A DNA stretch of 56,416 nt from Gammaproteobacteria bacterium (GTDB taxonomy: Bacteria > Pseudomonadota > Gammaproteobacteria > Steroidobacterales > UBA11654): NCBI GenBank assembly GCA_029941465.1, contig JAPYQN010000006.1:1-56416 (forward strand). Reading direction: 5' to 3'. Within the stretch, counting starts at the first letter, position 1. Each line of letters opens with the position of its first letter. Under the pieces are notes generated by a model. The model was not told the DNA's origin. It saw nothing but the letters and a program-made list of their open reading frames with translations, and ran no database searches. The translations under genes and the position numbers were made by a program. Below are positions 34,462 through 43,909 of the stretch, piece by piece.

Positions 34462-36573
34462 ATGAAACGCATACTAATTAACGCAACTCAACAAGAAGAA
34501 TTGAGAGTTGCAATGGTCGATGGACAGAAGTTATACGATTTAGATATCGAACTTTCATCCAAGTCACAGAAAAAAAATAATATATACAAAGGTAAGATTA
34601 CAAGGGTAGAGCCCAGCCTTGATTCTGTATTTGTTGACTTTGGCTCTACAAGAAATGGATTTTTGCCCTATCGAGAGATTTCTCGCGAGTATTATCTTTC
34701 TGAACCAATCCCTGGTGAAAAACACAACATTAAGAACCTATTTGAGGAAGGGCAAGAAATTGTAGTCCAGGTGGTTAAAGAAGAACGTGGCACAAAAGGT
34801 GCTGCATTAACAACTTATTTAAGTCTTGCAGGACGATTTATTGTCTTGATGCCTAACAGTTCTAAAGGTGGGGGTGTTTCAAGAAAAATTATTGGTAAAG
34901 AACGAAATGAGACTCTTGAAAGTCTCGCCGACTTAGAAATCCCTGATGGAAACAGCATGATAATTCGAACTGCAGGTGTAGGCAGAGCCTCAATTGAATT
35001 ACAGTGGGATTTAAATTATCTCGTTGGAATATGGGATGCAATCAAGAAACTAGCTTTAAAAGTTAATGCTCCCTCACTTATCTTTCAAGAAAACAATCTT
35101 ATTGTGCGTGCAATGAGAGATCATCTAGAAGATGACATTGGTGAAATTGTAATTGATGATGATTCTACGTTTGATGATGCAGAAAAATATGTTAAACAAA
35201 TTACGCCGAAGAATCTTAAAAAATTAAAGCATTATAAAGAACCCACGCCTTTATTCACTCGATTTCAAATTGAAAACCAAATTGAATCTGCTTACTCAAA
35301 TGAAGTTTCACTTCCTTCAGGCGGTTCAGTAGTTATTGATTACACAGAAGCTCTAGTGGCTATTGATATTAATTCAGGTAAATCCACTAAAGCGTCTGAT
35401 ATTGAAACAACGGCTTTGCAAACTAACATTGAAGCAGCTGAAGAAATTGCTAGACAATGCAGATTAAGAGATTTAGGTGGCTTAATTGTCATCGACTTTA
35501 TAGATATGAGGCAATATAAAAACCAAAGAGCAGTAGAAAATACTCTAAGAGCTGCTGTTAGAATTGATCGTGCAAGAGTTTCTATAGGTGGTATTTCAAA
35601 ATTTGGGCTATTGGAAATGTCAAGACAACGACTAAGACCTTCACTTGATGATTCAGCTTACGCTATTTGTCGAAATTGCAGCGGTATTGGAAAAGTTAGA
35701 AGCACCGAATCCTTGGCATTATCAGTCCTAAGACTAGTCGGTGAAGAAGCCAGAAAAGAAAAAACCAAAAGTGTAATTGCAGATATTCCATCAGATACTG
35801 CAAATTATCTTTTGAAAGAAAAAAGTGATTGGATTAAAGACATTGAAGAAAGAGAACAAATTGATGTTGTTTTAAAAGCTAATCCAAATCTATCTAGCGT
35901 CAACTTTAGTATCAAAAGGGTTCGTGAGGATGAATCTACAACCACAACATACGGGAAACCAAGCTTTGGTGTTTCAGAAAAAGATTTACGGCCTCATGCA
36001 AACAAAAATAAATCAGCAGTAGTGAAAACTGAACAACTAAATGAACAAGAGCCTATAACAGCTTGGAATGTTGATGATATGAAGGGACCTACTTTAATTG
36101 ATAGGCTAAAGTTTTGGATACTATCAGCTAAGAAACCCAACGCTAAAAAGAAGCAAACAAAAGTTCCTAGAAAGAATAGAAATAATCAAAGAAGAGGAAG
36201 AAAACCACATTCTAAAAATACGAGAACAAAACAATCATCTCATTCAAAATCTAAAAAACCTAACGCAAGTAAAAACACTGCCAATAAGAAAAGATCTGTA
36301 AATAAGAAACGTCCAGCCAGTAAAACTAAAAAAGTTACCTCGCCAGTTAAGGAAGTTAAGGCAGCTAAAGCAACCAAGCCAACAAAAAAAATAGCTAGTC
36401 CTAAAAATAAAGAAGCTAAAGCAAGCCAGAAAAAATTACCTGCTAAGAAGGCCACTAAACAACCTAATAAGATTGTGAAGAAGTCTAAAAAAGAACCGGC
36501 TAAGAAAGTTTTGAAAAAAATAACTAATTCAGAGAAAGTTTTGCCTTGGGAAGATATTGTTCCCCCAAAATAA
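34462..36573 (+). CDS. rne: Ribonuclease E
   Basis: 703 residues. The catalytic half aligns closely with E. coli: S1 domain with FVDFGSTRNGFLPYREIS at about 57-74, 5'-sensor/RNase H-like regions, the Mg2+ site Asp302 (VAIDINSGKS) and Asp345 (VIDFIDM), and the Zn-link CRNC at 403-406; E. coli numbers are one higher. After about 540 comes an amphipathic stretch PTLIDRLKFWILSA (543-556), near where the E. coli membrane anchor lies, then about 130 residues of Lys/Ala/Pro-rich tail ending LPWEDIVPPK. It starts mRNA decay and processes rRNA and tRNA. The tail is much shorter than in E. coli (1061). No enolase or PNPase sites were recognised. Confidence 0.95.
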   Translation: MKRILINATQQEELRVAMVDGQKLYDLDIELSSKSQKKNNIYKGKITRVEPSLDSVFVDFGSTRNGFLPYREISREYYLSEPIPGEKHNIKNLFEEGQEIVVQVVKEERGTKGAALTTYLSLAGRFIVLMPNSSKGGGVSRKIIGKERNETLESLADLEIPDGNSMIIRTAGVGRASIELQWDLNYLVGIWDAIKKLALKVNAPSLIFQENNLIVRAMRDHLEDDIGEIVIDDDSTFDDAEKYVKQITPKNLKKLKHYKEPTPLFTRFQIENQIESAYSNEVSLPSGGSVVIDYTEALVAIDINSGKSTKASDIETTALQTNIEAAEEIARQCRLRDLGGLIVIDFIDMRQYKNQRAVENTLRAAVRIDRARVSIGGISKFGLLEMSRQRLRPSLDDSAYAICRNCSGIGKVRSTESLALSVLRLVGEEARKEKTKSVIADIPSDTANYLLKEKSDWIKDIEEREQIDVVLKANPNLSSVNFSIKRVREDESTTTTYGKPSFGVSEKDLRPHANKNKSAVVKTEQLNEQEPITAWNVDDMKGPTLIDRLKFWILSAKKPNAKKKQTKVPRKNRNNQRRGRKPHSKNTRTKQSSHSKSKKPNASKNTANKKRSVNKKRPASKTKKVTSPVKEVKAAKATKPTKKIASPKNKEAKASQKKLPAKKATKQPNKIVKKSKKEPAKKVLKKITNSEKVLPWEDIVPPK

Positions 36574-36583
36574 GCATGTTTAA

Positions 36584-37072
36584 TTAATTATTCACTAAAT
36601 GGTTTAATAACCCTTCAGCAGCTCCATCTAAAAGATCTAGAACTAATTCAAAACCGTTATCCCCACCGTAATAAGGATCTGGTACTTCGATATAATCTGA
36701 TTGTTGACTAAACTCTAGAAACAATAATATTTTATGGTGATAGATCGGATCTGAAATATTTATTAGAAACTCAAGATTGTTATTGTCCATAGGAAGAATA
36801 AGATCAAAGAACTCAAAGTCTTTTATTTCAATTTTTCTAGCGATTTGGTGTCTTATATCTATACCTCTATCCAAAGCTACTTCAATTGATCGCGAATCCG
36901 GTCCTTGACCTTCGTGATAACCATGTGTTCCGCATGAATCTATGATAAATGCCTTATCCATACTTTCCGTTTTGACTTTATTTAACAAGACACCTTCTGC
37001 CGAAGGTGACCGACAAATATTACCCATACAAACAAATAATATTTTATGCTTGTCTGATTTTTCCATGGTCAT
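36584..37072 (-). CDS. Low-molecular-weight protein-tyrosine phosphatase
   Basis: 162 residues. The P-loop VCMGNICRSP gives Cys15-x5-Arg21, and the DPYYGGD motif (about 125) supplies the general acid Asp and the following Tyr pair. This is the complete LMW-PTP pattern. Possible substrates are tyrosine kinases of exopolysaccharide systems or small arylphosphates, but no such kinase is nearby. It overlaps kdsB by 4 bp at the end of the msbA-lpxK-kdsB operon, so it is probably cotranscribed with lipid A/Kdo genes. Confidence 0.92.
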   Translation of the reverse strand: MTMEKSDKHKILFVCMGNICRSPSAEGVLLNKVKTESMDKAFIIDSCGTHGYHEGQGPDSRSIEVALDRGIDIRHQIARKIEIKDFEFFDLILPMDNNNLEFLINISDPIYHHKILLFLEFSQQSDYIEVPDPYYGGDNGFELVLDLLDGAAEGLLNHLVNN

Positions 37073-37806
37073 GATTTAGGGTTTTTATAAATTGAATTTA
37101 CCAACAATAAATCCTCATAAGTATCCACATCTGGGCCTGGTGTTATACTCGCCTTTCCTACAATAATTCTTAATTGGAGGTCATAGGCTCTTAACTGTTC
37201 AAGTTTTTCCTTTTCTTCGTCAATAGATGGTTCACTATCACTAAAGGTTCTTAAAGATGATCTGGTGTACGCGTATATACCTATATGCCTCATATAATTG
37301 ACCGATGTATTACCATAGGTTTTAAGTTGTCTTTTGAAAGTAATCGCTTCATCTGTTTCTTTATCAATAAATACTTTCACGGCATTTTCATCTGCTTCCT
37401 CATCTTTAGATAGAAAGCTAGTCGCCAAAGTTGCTATTGAGTATGCGGGGTTATCAAATAATAGCTTGGCAACTTGATCTATGTTTCTACTTGGCATCAA
37501 GGCATTATCACCTTGAAGATTAACGATAATCATTTCATCAGACCAATTCTCAATCACTGCAACTTCATTGACCCTATCTGTTCCTGATTTATGTTCACTG
37601 CTAGTGATTAAGCATTTAGCTCCAAATTTTTTACAAACATCATTAATTTTTTCAGAATCAGTCGCAATAATAATTTCGGCTGCTTGACTACCTAAAGCAG
37701 CTTCATAAGCCCTCTCGATCATAGTCTTACCATTGATATCCTCAAGGGCTTTCCCTGGCAATCTTTTAGAATCATATCTTGCAGGTATAACAATTGAGTA
37801 ACTCAT
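37069..37806 (-). CDS. kdsB: CMP-Kdo synthetase (3-deoxy-manno-octulosonate cytidylyltransferase)
   Basis: 245 residues. The nucleotidyltransferase motif IPARYDSKRLPGKALEDINGKTMI at about 6-29 is diagnostic, followed by SGTDRVNEVA at about 89, VNLQGDNALM at about 112 and MRHIGIYAYTRSSL at about 170. It activates Kdo with CTP for lipopolysaccharide inner core. It overlaps lpxK and the phosphatase gene by 4 bp each, so the unit is translated together. E. coli has the same msbA-lpxK-(...)-kdsB order. Confidence 0.96.
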   Translation of the reverse strand: MSYSIVIPARYDSKRLPGKALEDINGKTMIERAYEAALGSQAAEIIIATDSEKINDVCKKFGAKCLITSSEHKSGTDRVNEVAVIENWSDEMIIVNLQGDNALMPSRNIDQVAKLLFDNPAYSIATLATSFLSKDEEADENAVKVFIDKETDEAITFKRQLKTYGNTSVNYMRHIGIYAYTRSSLRTFSDSEPSIDEEKEKLEQLRAYDLQLRIIVGKASITPGPDVDTYEDLLLVNSIYKNPKS

Positions 37807-38807
37807 AAGTACTGACCAAATATTTTTAAGAAATAATCCTTATCTATTCGTATTGTAGGTTCTAGAAGATAACTATTAGCTGGGAAAGATCCACTGTATT
37901 TGACCGCGTCTTTTGGAGTCATCATAAGGGGGTATGAATCTTCTTTATGAAGTTTTTCTAAATTAATTAAACCATGATCCTCAGTTATTATTGGAATCAC
38001 TTCTATCCCATGATCTTCAATCTTTTTATATAGTTTTTCTGGGCTTCCAAGACCTGCTAAAACTTTAAAAGTCTGTCCTTTAAAGTCTTTCAGTTTTAAT
38101 TTATCACTAGTATTTAAGTCAATTAGGTATTCATTTTCAATACTAAAATTAAGAGTTGGGGCACTTCCTATAAAAAGATTTTGTTGTTCATTCTTATCTC
38201 CATTAATAAGAATTAAATCCACACTATTTAACCGATCAGAGCTTTCTCTTAATGGGCCAGCTGGAAGATGATACCCATTGCCTAAGAGTCTTGTTGAATC
38301 TATCACCACAATTTCATAATCCCTTGCCAATTTATAGTGTTGCAACCCATCATCAGAGATAATTAACTCAACACCTGCATCTATAAGCAATGCAGCAGCT
38401 TTTGTCTTATTCTTGCAGACACAAACCATTGCTTTTGACTCTCTAGCCATATAAACCGCTTCATCACCGTAATCGTATGCATTATCATTCTCAGATAAAA
38501 TGAAGGGTACTTCTCTGGTTTTTTTCCCTTTATAACCTCTTGAGATAATGCCAATCTTTTTTCCCTTATCGTTAAACCAATCAGCCAAAAAAAGTGTAAT
38601 AGGTGTTTTGCCAGTTCCCCCTACCGTTATATTTCCAATGACAATAACCGGTACTGGAACTTTAGTGCTGCTTAAAATCTTTGATGTGAAGAGTGTTGAC
38701 CTGATTTTAACTAACAGAGAAAAAATCATGGATAAAATGACAAGTAACAATGGAGGCCTATCTTTGCTATACCATATGTTATTTAATTTACTGGAGATAT
38801 TATTCAT
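37803..38807 (-). CDS. lpxK: Tetraacyldisaccharide 4'-kinase
   Basis: 334 residues from the ATG at 38807, which overlaps the msbA stop by 8 bp (ATGAATAA). The longer ATG at 38843 would overlap msbA by 44 bp and is less likely. A hydrophobic N-terminal segment (about 12-32) associates with the inner membrane. The P-loop GNITVGGTGKTP at about 53-64 and GIISRGYKGK at about 82 are family motifs, and SDDGLQHYKLARDYEIVVID (about 150) is conserved. LpxK phosphorylates the lipid A disaccharide at 4'. Confidence 0.94.
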   Translation of the reverse strand: MNNISSKLNNIWYSKDRPPLLLVILSMIFSLLVKIRSTLFTSKILSSTKVPVPVIVIGNITVGGTGKTPITLFLADWFNDKGKKIGIISRGYKGKKTREVPFILSENDNAYDYGDEAVYMARESKAMVCVCKNKTKAAALLIDAGVELIISDDGLQHYKLARDYEIVVIDSTRLLGNGYHLPAGPLRESSDRLNSVDLILINGDKNEQQNLFIGSAPTLNFSIENEYLIDLNTSDKLKLKDFKGQTFKVLAGLGSPEKLYKKIEDHGIEVIPIITEDHGLINLEKLHKEDSYPLMMTPKDAVKYSGSFPANSYLLEPTIRIDKDYFLKIFGQYL

Positions 38808-40533
38808 TAAACTGTAAACGATGAAGCGATGCATATTCAGCATTCTGTTTAATTAACTCATTATGATTACCCTGCTCCACAATTCTACCTTTCGACAAGA
38901 CTATAATTCTATCTGCATTTTCAATGGTAGATAAACGATGCGCAATCACTAAAGTTGTACGATTCTTCATTAATTGATCAAGTCCTTTTTGTATGTATTT
39001 TTCGCTCTCAGAATCTAAGGACGAAGTGGCCTCATCTAAAATAAGTATGGGTGCATCTTTCAGTAAAGCCCTGGCAATAGCTATTCTTTGTCTCTGGCCC
39101 CCTGAAAGTAGAATGCCCTGGTCACCAACCAATGTATCTAACCCCTTAGGTAAATCATCTATAAATTCATCCATATGTGCTGAGGTAACCACTTTCTTTA
39201 CTTCATCATCAGAATATTTACCGTAAGCAATATTATTAAATATAGTGTCATTGAATAAGGTCACTTCCTGAGTTACTAAACTGATATTGGATCTCAAAGA
39301 CCTGAGTGAATAATTTTGTATATTTTCTGAGTCAATCAACAACTGCCCAGATTCAATCTCATAGAATCTTGGAATTAAATTAACAAGGGTTGTTTTTCCG
39401 CTGCCCGACTTACCAATAATTGCTATGGTCTCACCAGGATTAATGCTGATATTAATTCCATCCAAAGTATGTTCGGCTTGATTGTAGGAAAAACAAACGC
39501 TCTTAAAGTTAATTGAACCTTCTAAATCATTTGCCTCGAGTTGCCCTTGATCATCTTCATTATCTTCATCAAGTAAAGCAAAAATGGAAATAGCAGCAGC
39601 AATGCCCTTTTGTATCATCGCATTAACATTGGTTAGTCTCTTTAAAGGAGTCATTAATAAAACCATGGCTGTTATAAATCCACTAAAATCACCGACTGTC
39701 ATTGAGGTTTTAACTTGTTCCAACATAGCCACATAAACCACTCCAGCAACACCAAGTGACGCAATAAAAATGGTAATAGAATTTCCTATAGCTTTTGTTG
39801 AGAAGAGTTTCATATTGTGTTTTCTATTGTTTTCATTAATTAAAGAAAACTTTTCTTGCTCAAAATCTTGGCCATTAAATATCTTTATGATTCTATGATT
39901 TTGTAATGTTTCTTTTATCGCGTGGGTCACATCAGCCATGGAGTCTTGAATCCGTTCACTATAACGTCTAAATAATAAACTGAGAAATCTCACCAGAATG
40001 GCAATGACAGGGGCAACCAAAAAAATGACTGATGCAAGTGTCGGACTCAAATAGACCATATATATCGAAAGAACGATAATTGTTAATGTGTCTCTTATCA
40101 GTACAGTAAGAATATTTGAAGTTGATTCAGCTACTTGCTCAATATTAAAGGTCACTTTTGATAGTAGTTCAGCATTAGACTTATGATCAAGAAATTGGGT
40201 CGGTAAATTAAGAAATTTTTGATAAATCTCACCCCGTAATAGCTTTATAATCTGACGACCAATCCAAGCAATGTTATAAACTGAGAAAAATCCTGAAACA
40301 CCCCGAATAATAAAAATAATAATAACTGCAATCGGTAAAATTACTTTAATCTGTTTTGTATCGTAAGCAGTGCCAATACCAGCAAAACTATCAGTCAAGG
40401 TTTTAATTAGAAACGCAAAACCAGTGTCAGTCACTGCAAAAAGTAACATGGCAATTACCCCAATTGAGAACATAGGCCAATAGGGTTTCCCATAGACCAG
40501 CAATCTCAAATAAATTTTATAGCCATCTTTCAT
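38800..40533 (-). CDS. msbA: Lipid A export ATP-binding/permease protein MsbA
   Basis: 577 residues: six transmembrane helices in the first 310 residues, then one ABC domain with Walker A GKSGSGKTT at about 367, signature LSGGQRQRIAIARAL at about 470, Walker B LILDEATSSLD at about 489 and the H-loop IAHRLSTIENAD. The half-transporter works as a homodimer, flipping lipid A-core across the inner membrane. Being followed by lpxK with an 8-bp overlap supports MsbA over other ABCB exporters. It is first in the msbA-lpxK-kdsB-phosphatase operon. Confidence 0.95.
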   Translation of the reverse strand: MKDGYKIYLRLLVYGKPYWPMFSIGVIAMLLFAVTDTGFAFLIKTLTDSFAGIGTAYDTKQIKVILPIAVIIIFIIRGVSGFFSVYNIAWIGRQIIKLLRGEIYQKFLNLPTQFLDHKSNAELLSKVTFNIEQVAESTSNILTVLIRDTLTIIVLSIYMVYLSPTLASVIFLVAPVIAILVRFLSLLFRRYSERIQDSMADVTHAIKETLQNHRIIKIFNGQDFEQEKFSLINENNRKHNMKLFSTKAIGNSITIFIASLGVAGVVYVAMLEQVKTSMTVGDFSGFITAMVLLMTPLKRLTNVNAMIQKGIAAAISIFALLDEDNEDDQGQLEANDLEGSINFKSVCFSYNQAEHTLDGINISINPGETIAIIGKSGSGKTTLVNLIPRFYEIESGQLLIDSENIQNYSLRSLRSNISLVTQEVTLFNDTIFNNIAYGKYSDDEVKKVVTSAHMDEFIDDLPKGLDTLVGDQGILLSGGQRQRIAIARALLKDAPILILDEATSSLDSESEKYIQKGLDQLMKNRTTLVIAHRLSTIENADRIIVLSKGRIVEQGNHNELIKQNAEYASLHRLQFNE

Positions 40534-40620
40534 ATAAATTAGTCAGCCATTATACGATAGGGCATTGGAGTCCGGCGAATTGGATTGTGTTGATTTTGTG
40601 AAGTTTGACAAGACATTAAG

Positions 40621-41310
40621 CTAAGACTTATTTGATATCTCAATAAGTTTTCCATATTTTAATTCAAACACTCTGTCCATTGTTGCTGCCAATTGATGAT
40701 TGTGAGTAACCATGACAAGACTTGAGTTAAGAGAGCGATTTAAATTGATAAATTTTTCGAAGACTTTTTCAGCTGTATCCGGATCTAGATTTCCTGTAGG
40801 CTCATCAGCTAATATAACATTTGGTGAAGTCACTAAAGCCCTTGCCACTGCAACTCTCTGGCACTCTCCACCTGAAAGTTCATGAGGCTTATGGTGCTCC
40901 CTCCCCTCTAGACCAACAGACGATAAGAGTTTGTGAGCTATGGATTTTGCATCTTTAATCTTTTCATTTCTTACCAATAAAGGCATCATCGTATTTTCTA
41001 AAGCCGAAAATTCATTAATTAAATGATGAAACTGATAAACAAAACCAAAAAATTGGTTTCTTAGTCTACTTCTTGATTTATCTGTTAAATCAACTTGATT
41101 CTCCCCTTGTACAAATAAATCACCTTTCGTAGGTCTATCTAAAAGACCAATAATTTGTAACAAAGTTGTCTTACCGCTGCCTGATGGGCCTATTATTGCA
41201 ATTAACTCTCCTTGATCTATGGTTAAATCAATCCCATTAAGAACTTCAACAACATTTGTTCCTTTTGTAAATTCTTTGCGAACGTTATTTAATTTAATAA
41301 TATTTTGCAT
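40621..41310 (-). CDS. lolD: Lipoprotein-releasing system ATPase LolD
   Basis: 229 residues, a single ABC ATPase domain of the MacB/LolD group: Walker A IGPSGSGKTTLLQ at about 40-52, Q-loop FVYQFHHLINEFSALEN at about 89-105, signature LSGGECQRVAVARAL at about 144 and Walker B VILADEPTGNLD at about 164. It powers extraction of outer-membrane lipoproteins from the inner membrane by LolC/LolE, loading them on LolA. The gene is 2 bp downstream of the lolC-type permease. The short 87-bp gap to msbA suggests a separate msbA promoter there. Confidence 0.94.
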   Translation of the reverse strand: MQNIIKLNNVRKEFTKGTNVVEVLNGIDLTIDQGELIAIIGPSGSGKTTLLQIIGLLDRPTKGDLFVQGENQVDLTDKSRSRLRNQFFGFVYQFHHLINEFSALENTMMPLLVRNEKIKDAKSIAHKLLSSVGLEGREHHKPHELSGGECQRVAVARALVTSPNVILADEPTGNLDPDTAEKVFEKFINLNRSLNSSLVMVTHNHQLAATMDRVFELKYGKLIEISNKS

Positions 41311-41312
41311 AA

Positions 41313-42560
41313 CTATCTATATAGCTTTAATAATTCAGAAGGGTCAATCTTAGAAGCATTATACGAAGGAATAAATGCTGAAAGCATAGACAAAATTATT
41401 GCAATGGAGCAGATGATTAACACTTCTGGCCAGTCAATCTTAGTAGGTAATTCATTCAAAAAATAAATTTCAGGTTGATATAAAGTGATACTCAATATTT
41501 TCTCAATAAAATTAACCACTGTACTTAAGTTGACAGTGATAAAGAAACCGATAATGATACCAATAACAGACCCAATAGATCCTAAAAAAAATCCAATGGC
41601 CAAAAAAATCTTATGAATCGAGTATTGTTGCACTCCAAGAGACCTAAAAACGGCAATATTAGAGCGTTTTTGCCTAACTAACATTGTCAGTGAGGAGATG
41701 ATATTAAAGCAAGCAATAGCTAAGATTAGTATTAATACAATAAAAATAATCCTTTTGGTTAATTCTAATGACCTAAAAAAACTTGGGTTTTCTCTGGTCC
41801 AATCGCTTATCAAAAACCCTCCACCTGATTCTATAGCAATTTGTCTTGTGTAAATTGAGGCTTTATCAGGATCATAGTATTCGATGTTTGTGCCTGAAAA
41901 ATCATCTCCCATTTGAAAAAATAATTGAGTGTCTTTCAATGTAGTAAAAACTAGGTGTTGATCAAATTCAAAAACACCTGACTCAAAGATTCCTGAGACT
42001 TTAAATTGTTTTACTCGAGGAATACGCCCCAATGGGATACCCAGGTTATCCTGTGTCATAAACGTTATTTTGTCGCCAAGTTTTATCTTTAGTTGTTCTG
42101 ACAAACCTTTACCTATGATGACATTAAAAGATTTGTTATATAAATCGAACACTTCACCTTCAATCATTAGTTGTGACAATTTATTTTTAATTGGTGACGC
42201 TTCTTTAGCATAAGCTTTTATTTGTATTGCATTAAAATTTGTATCGGTAATTGCTATTGCTTCTCCATTCACAAAAACTGAATAAGACTCTATAAATGGT
42301 TTCTTATCAAGAATTGAATTCAAAAGGTCTATGTTTGACTTGTTGTTAATGTTTTTAATAGTGGCATGAGGGATTAAATTTAACATTTTTTCCTGAATTT
42401 CAATCTGAAAACCATTCATAACTGACATGACTGTAATGATCACAGCCACTGCTAAACTGATACCAAGAAGACTTAATAAAGAGATGATGGAATAAGCCAT
42501 ATCGCCCTGCTTTCTTTTAAGAAATGATTTTATTATTTGCCATTCAAAATATTTATACAT
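41313..42560 (-). CDS. lolC: Lipoprotein-releasing permease, LolC/E family (LolC-like)
   Basis: 415 residues: one N-terminal transmembrane helix (about 24-46), a periplasmic domain of about 200 residues, and three C-terminal helices with the FtsX/MacB-type sequence (VRQKRSNIAVFRSLGVQQYSIHKIF). The IPLGRIPRVKQFKVSGIFESG stretch at about 176-196 matches the P-x-GRIP region of LolC, so I favour LolC. It partners with the other permease and LolD. The order here is E-C-D or C-E-D depending on which permease is which; E. coli has C-D-E. Symbol is tentative. Confidence 0.8.
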   Translation of the reverse strand: MYKYFEWQIIKSFLKRKQGDMAYSIISLLSLLGISLAVAVIITVMSVMNGFQIEIQEKMLNLIPHATIKNINNKSNIDLLNSILDKKPFIESYSVFVNGEAIAITDTNFNAIQIKAYAKEASPIKNKLSQLMIEGEVFDLYNKSFNVIIGKGLSEQLKIKLGDKITFMTQDNLGIPLGRIPRVKQFKVSGIFESGVFEFDQHLVFTTLKDTQLFFQMGDDFSGTNIEYYDPDKASIYTRQIAIESGGGFLISDWTRENPSFFRSLELTKRIIFIVLILILAIACFNIISSLTMLVRQKRSNIAVFRSLGVQQYSIHKIFLAIGFFLGSIGSVIGIIIGFFITVNLSTVVNFIEKILSITLYQPEIYFLNELPTKIDWPEVLIICSIAIILSMLSAFIPSYNASKIDPSELLKLYR

Positions 42561-42567
42561 CTTATGC

Positions 42568-43803
42568 CTAATTTCTATAAAACCTTATGATTGAAACTGG
42601 GTCTTGTTTAGAAGCTTTTATTGAAGGTAAATAACAAGCTATAAAACTAATCAATAATGCCGAGATTGAAATAATTGCGACATCTCCCATCCTGATCAGA
42701 TAAGGCATAGATGAGATGTAATAGAGTCCCTCTGGAAAGAAATCAAAACCAAAGATAACACTGATAAATCCCTCAATTGTTTGTAAATTATTTAAACCAA
42801 TAAAAGCTAAAACAATACCCAATACAATACCTACTGTGGCGTTCATCATTCCTTGTAAAAAAAATATCTGGGAAATATCACGTTTCGTAAAGCCAAGGGT
42901 CCTCAGTATGGCAATATCTTTTTCTTTATCATCTACTGTCATTGAGACCATCACCATAATATTAAACATGGCAATAAGTACAACTAGAAAGATTAATACG
43001 CTCATAATTGTCTTTTCAATCATAATAGCCTTGAAAAGTGGTTGATTATTGCTTGACCAATCACTAACGATTATCTGATTATTATCAATTGCAGATTCAA
43101 TTTTTTGAATATATTTAGTAGTTTGGTAAGGATTATCTACTCTAATCGACCAACTATTTAATGCAGCAATTGACCGCATTGACATTCTTAATTCATTCAT
43201 GGGTAACAAGGCTAAAGTTGAATCATATTTACTGAGTCCAAATTCAACAATATCAATCACCTGATAAGATTTAGAATTGGCCACTGTAACTGAAGTAAAA
43301 TCTTTAAAATTAGGAATTCTAATTATGATTTGGTTGCCAATATTAACTCCCATACGATAAGCTAAACCCTGACCAATGATTATCTGATTTGGTTTTAATT
43401 CAGAGATATTAAGTTGGTCATAAAACTCTGCATTTAGTGCAACACTATTAGCTGAATCTAAGCCCTTTAAATTTACACCTGAAGTTAACCCATTAAATTC
43501 CATAATCCCCTTGGACTCAAGTGAAGGAAAAATTATTGTCTTTCCTTGTATAAAACTAAGATCCACGTCTTTCAAAGGATTATAGTCCAAAGGTTTAGTG
43601 CTTTTGATTGTTATATGAGGCTCAACCTTCAATATTCTCTTATGGATTTCTGATTCAAAACCATTCATAACAGAGAGCACAATGAGAATAGATGCTATCC
43701 CTATTGCAATGGCTATTGATGAGACAATACTTACAATTGAAATGAATTGACCTTTATCTTTTGTAAGCAAAAACCGTCGAGCTATAAAAAATTTATTCTG
43801 CAC
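42568..43803 (-). CDS. lolE: Lipoprotein-releasing permease, LolC/E family (LolE-like)
   Basis: 411 residues with the same architecture as its neighbour: helix at about 22-46 (SIVSSIAIAIGIASILIVLSVMNGFESE), a periplasmic domain, and three C-terminal helices with KEKDIAILRTLGFTKRDISQIF. The shared VMNGFE motif after helix 1 is typical of LolC and LolE. It lacks the GRIP stretch, which is why I call it LolE-like, but the assignment could be reversed. It is the first gene of the lol operon, divergent from mfd across 106 bp. Confidence 0.78.
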   Translation of the reverse strand: MQNKFFIARRFLLTKDKGQFISIVSIVSSIAIAIGIASILIVLSVMNGFESEIHKRILKVEPHITIKSTKPLDYNPLKDVDLSFIQGKTIIFPSLESKGIMEFNGLTSGVNLKGLDSANSVALNAEFYDQLNISELKPNQIIIGQGLAYRMGVNIGNQIIIRIPNFKDFTSVTVANSKSYQVIDIVEFGLSKYDSTLALLPMNELRMSMRSIAALNSWSIRVDNPYQTTKYIQKIESAIDNNQIIVSDWSSNNQPLFKAIMIEKTIMSVLIFLVVLIAMFNIMVMVSMTVDDKEKDIAILRTLGFTKRDISQIFFLQGMMNATVGIVLGIVLAFIGLNNLQTIEGFISVIFGFDFFPEGLYYISSMPYLIRMGDVAIISISALLISFIACYLPSIKASKQDPVSIIRFYRN

Positions 43804-43909
43804 TGTGTAAATTAACTATTAGTGGATTAGAAACATCATAAATACTTTAAACAGAAACACGAAGAAAAAATAATTAAATATGGAATAATACATGTCCTAA
43901 ATTATCAAA

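Noticed and set aside
36240-36455. Antisense hydrophobic 71-codon frame opposite the rne tail
   Set aside because: Lys/Ala-rich codons read backward give Leu/Phe/Ala-rich sequence; this is a composition artefact.
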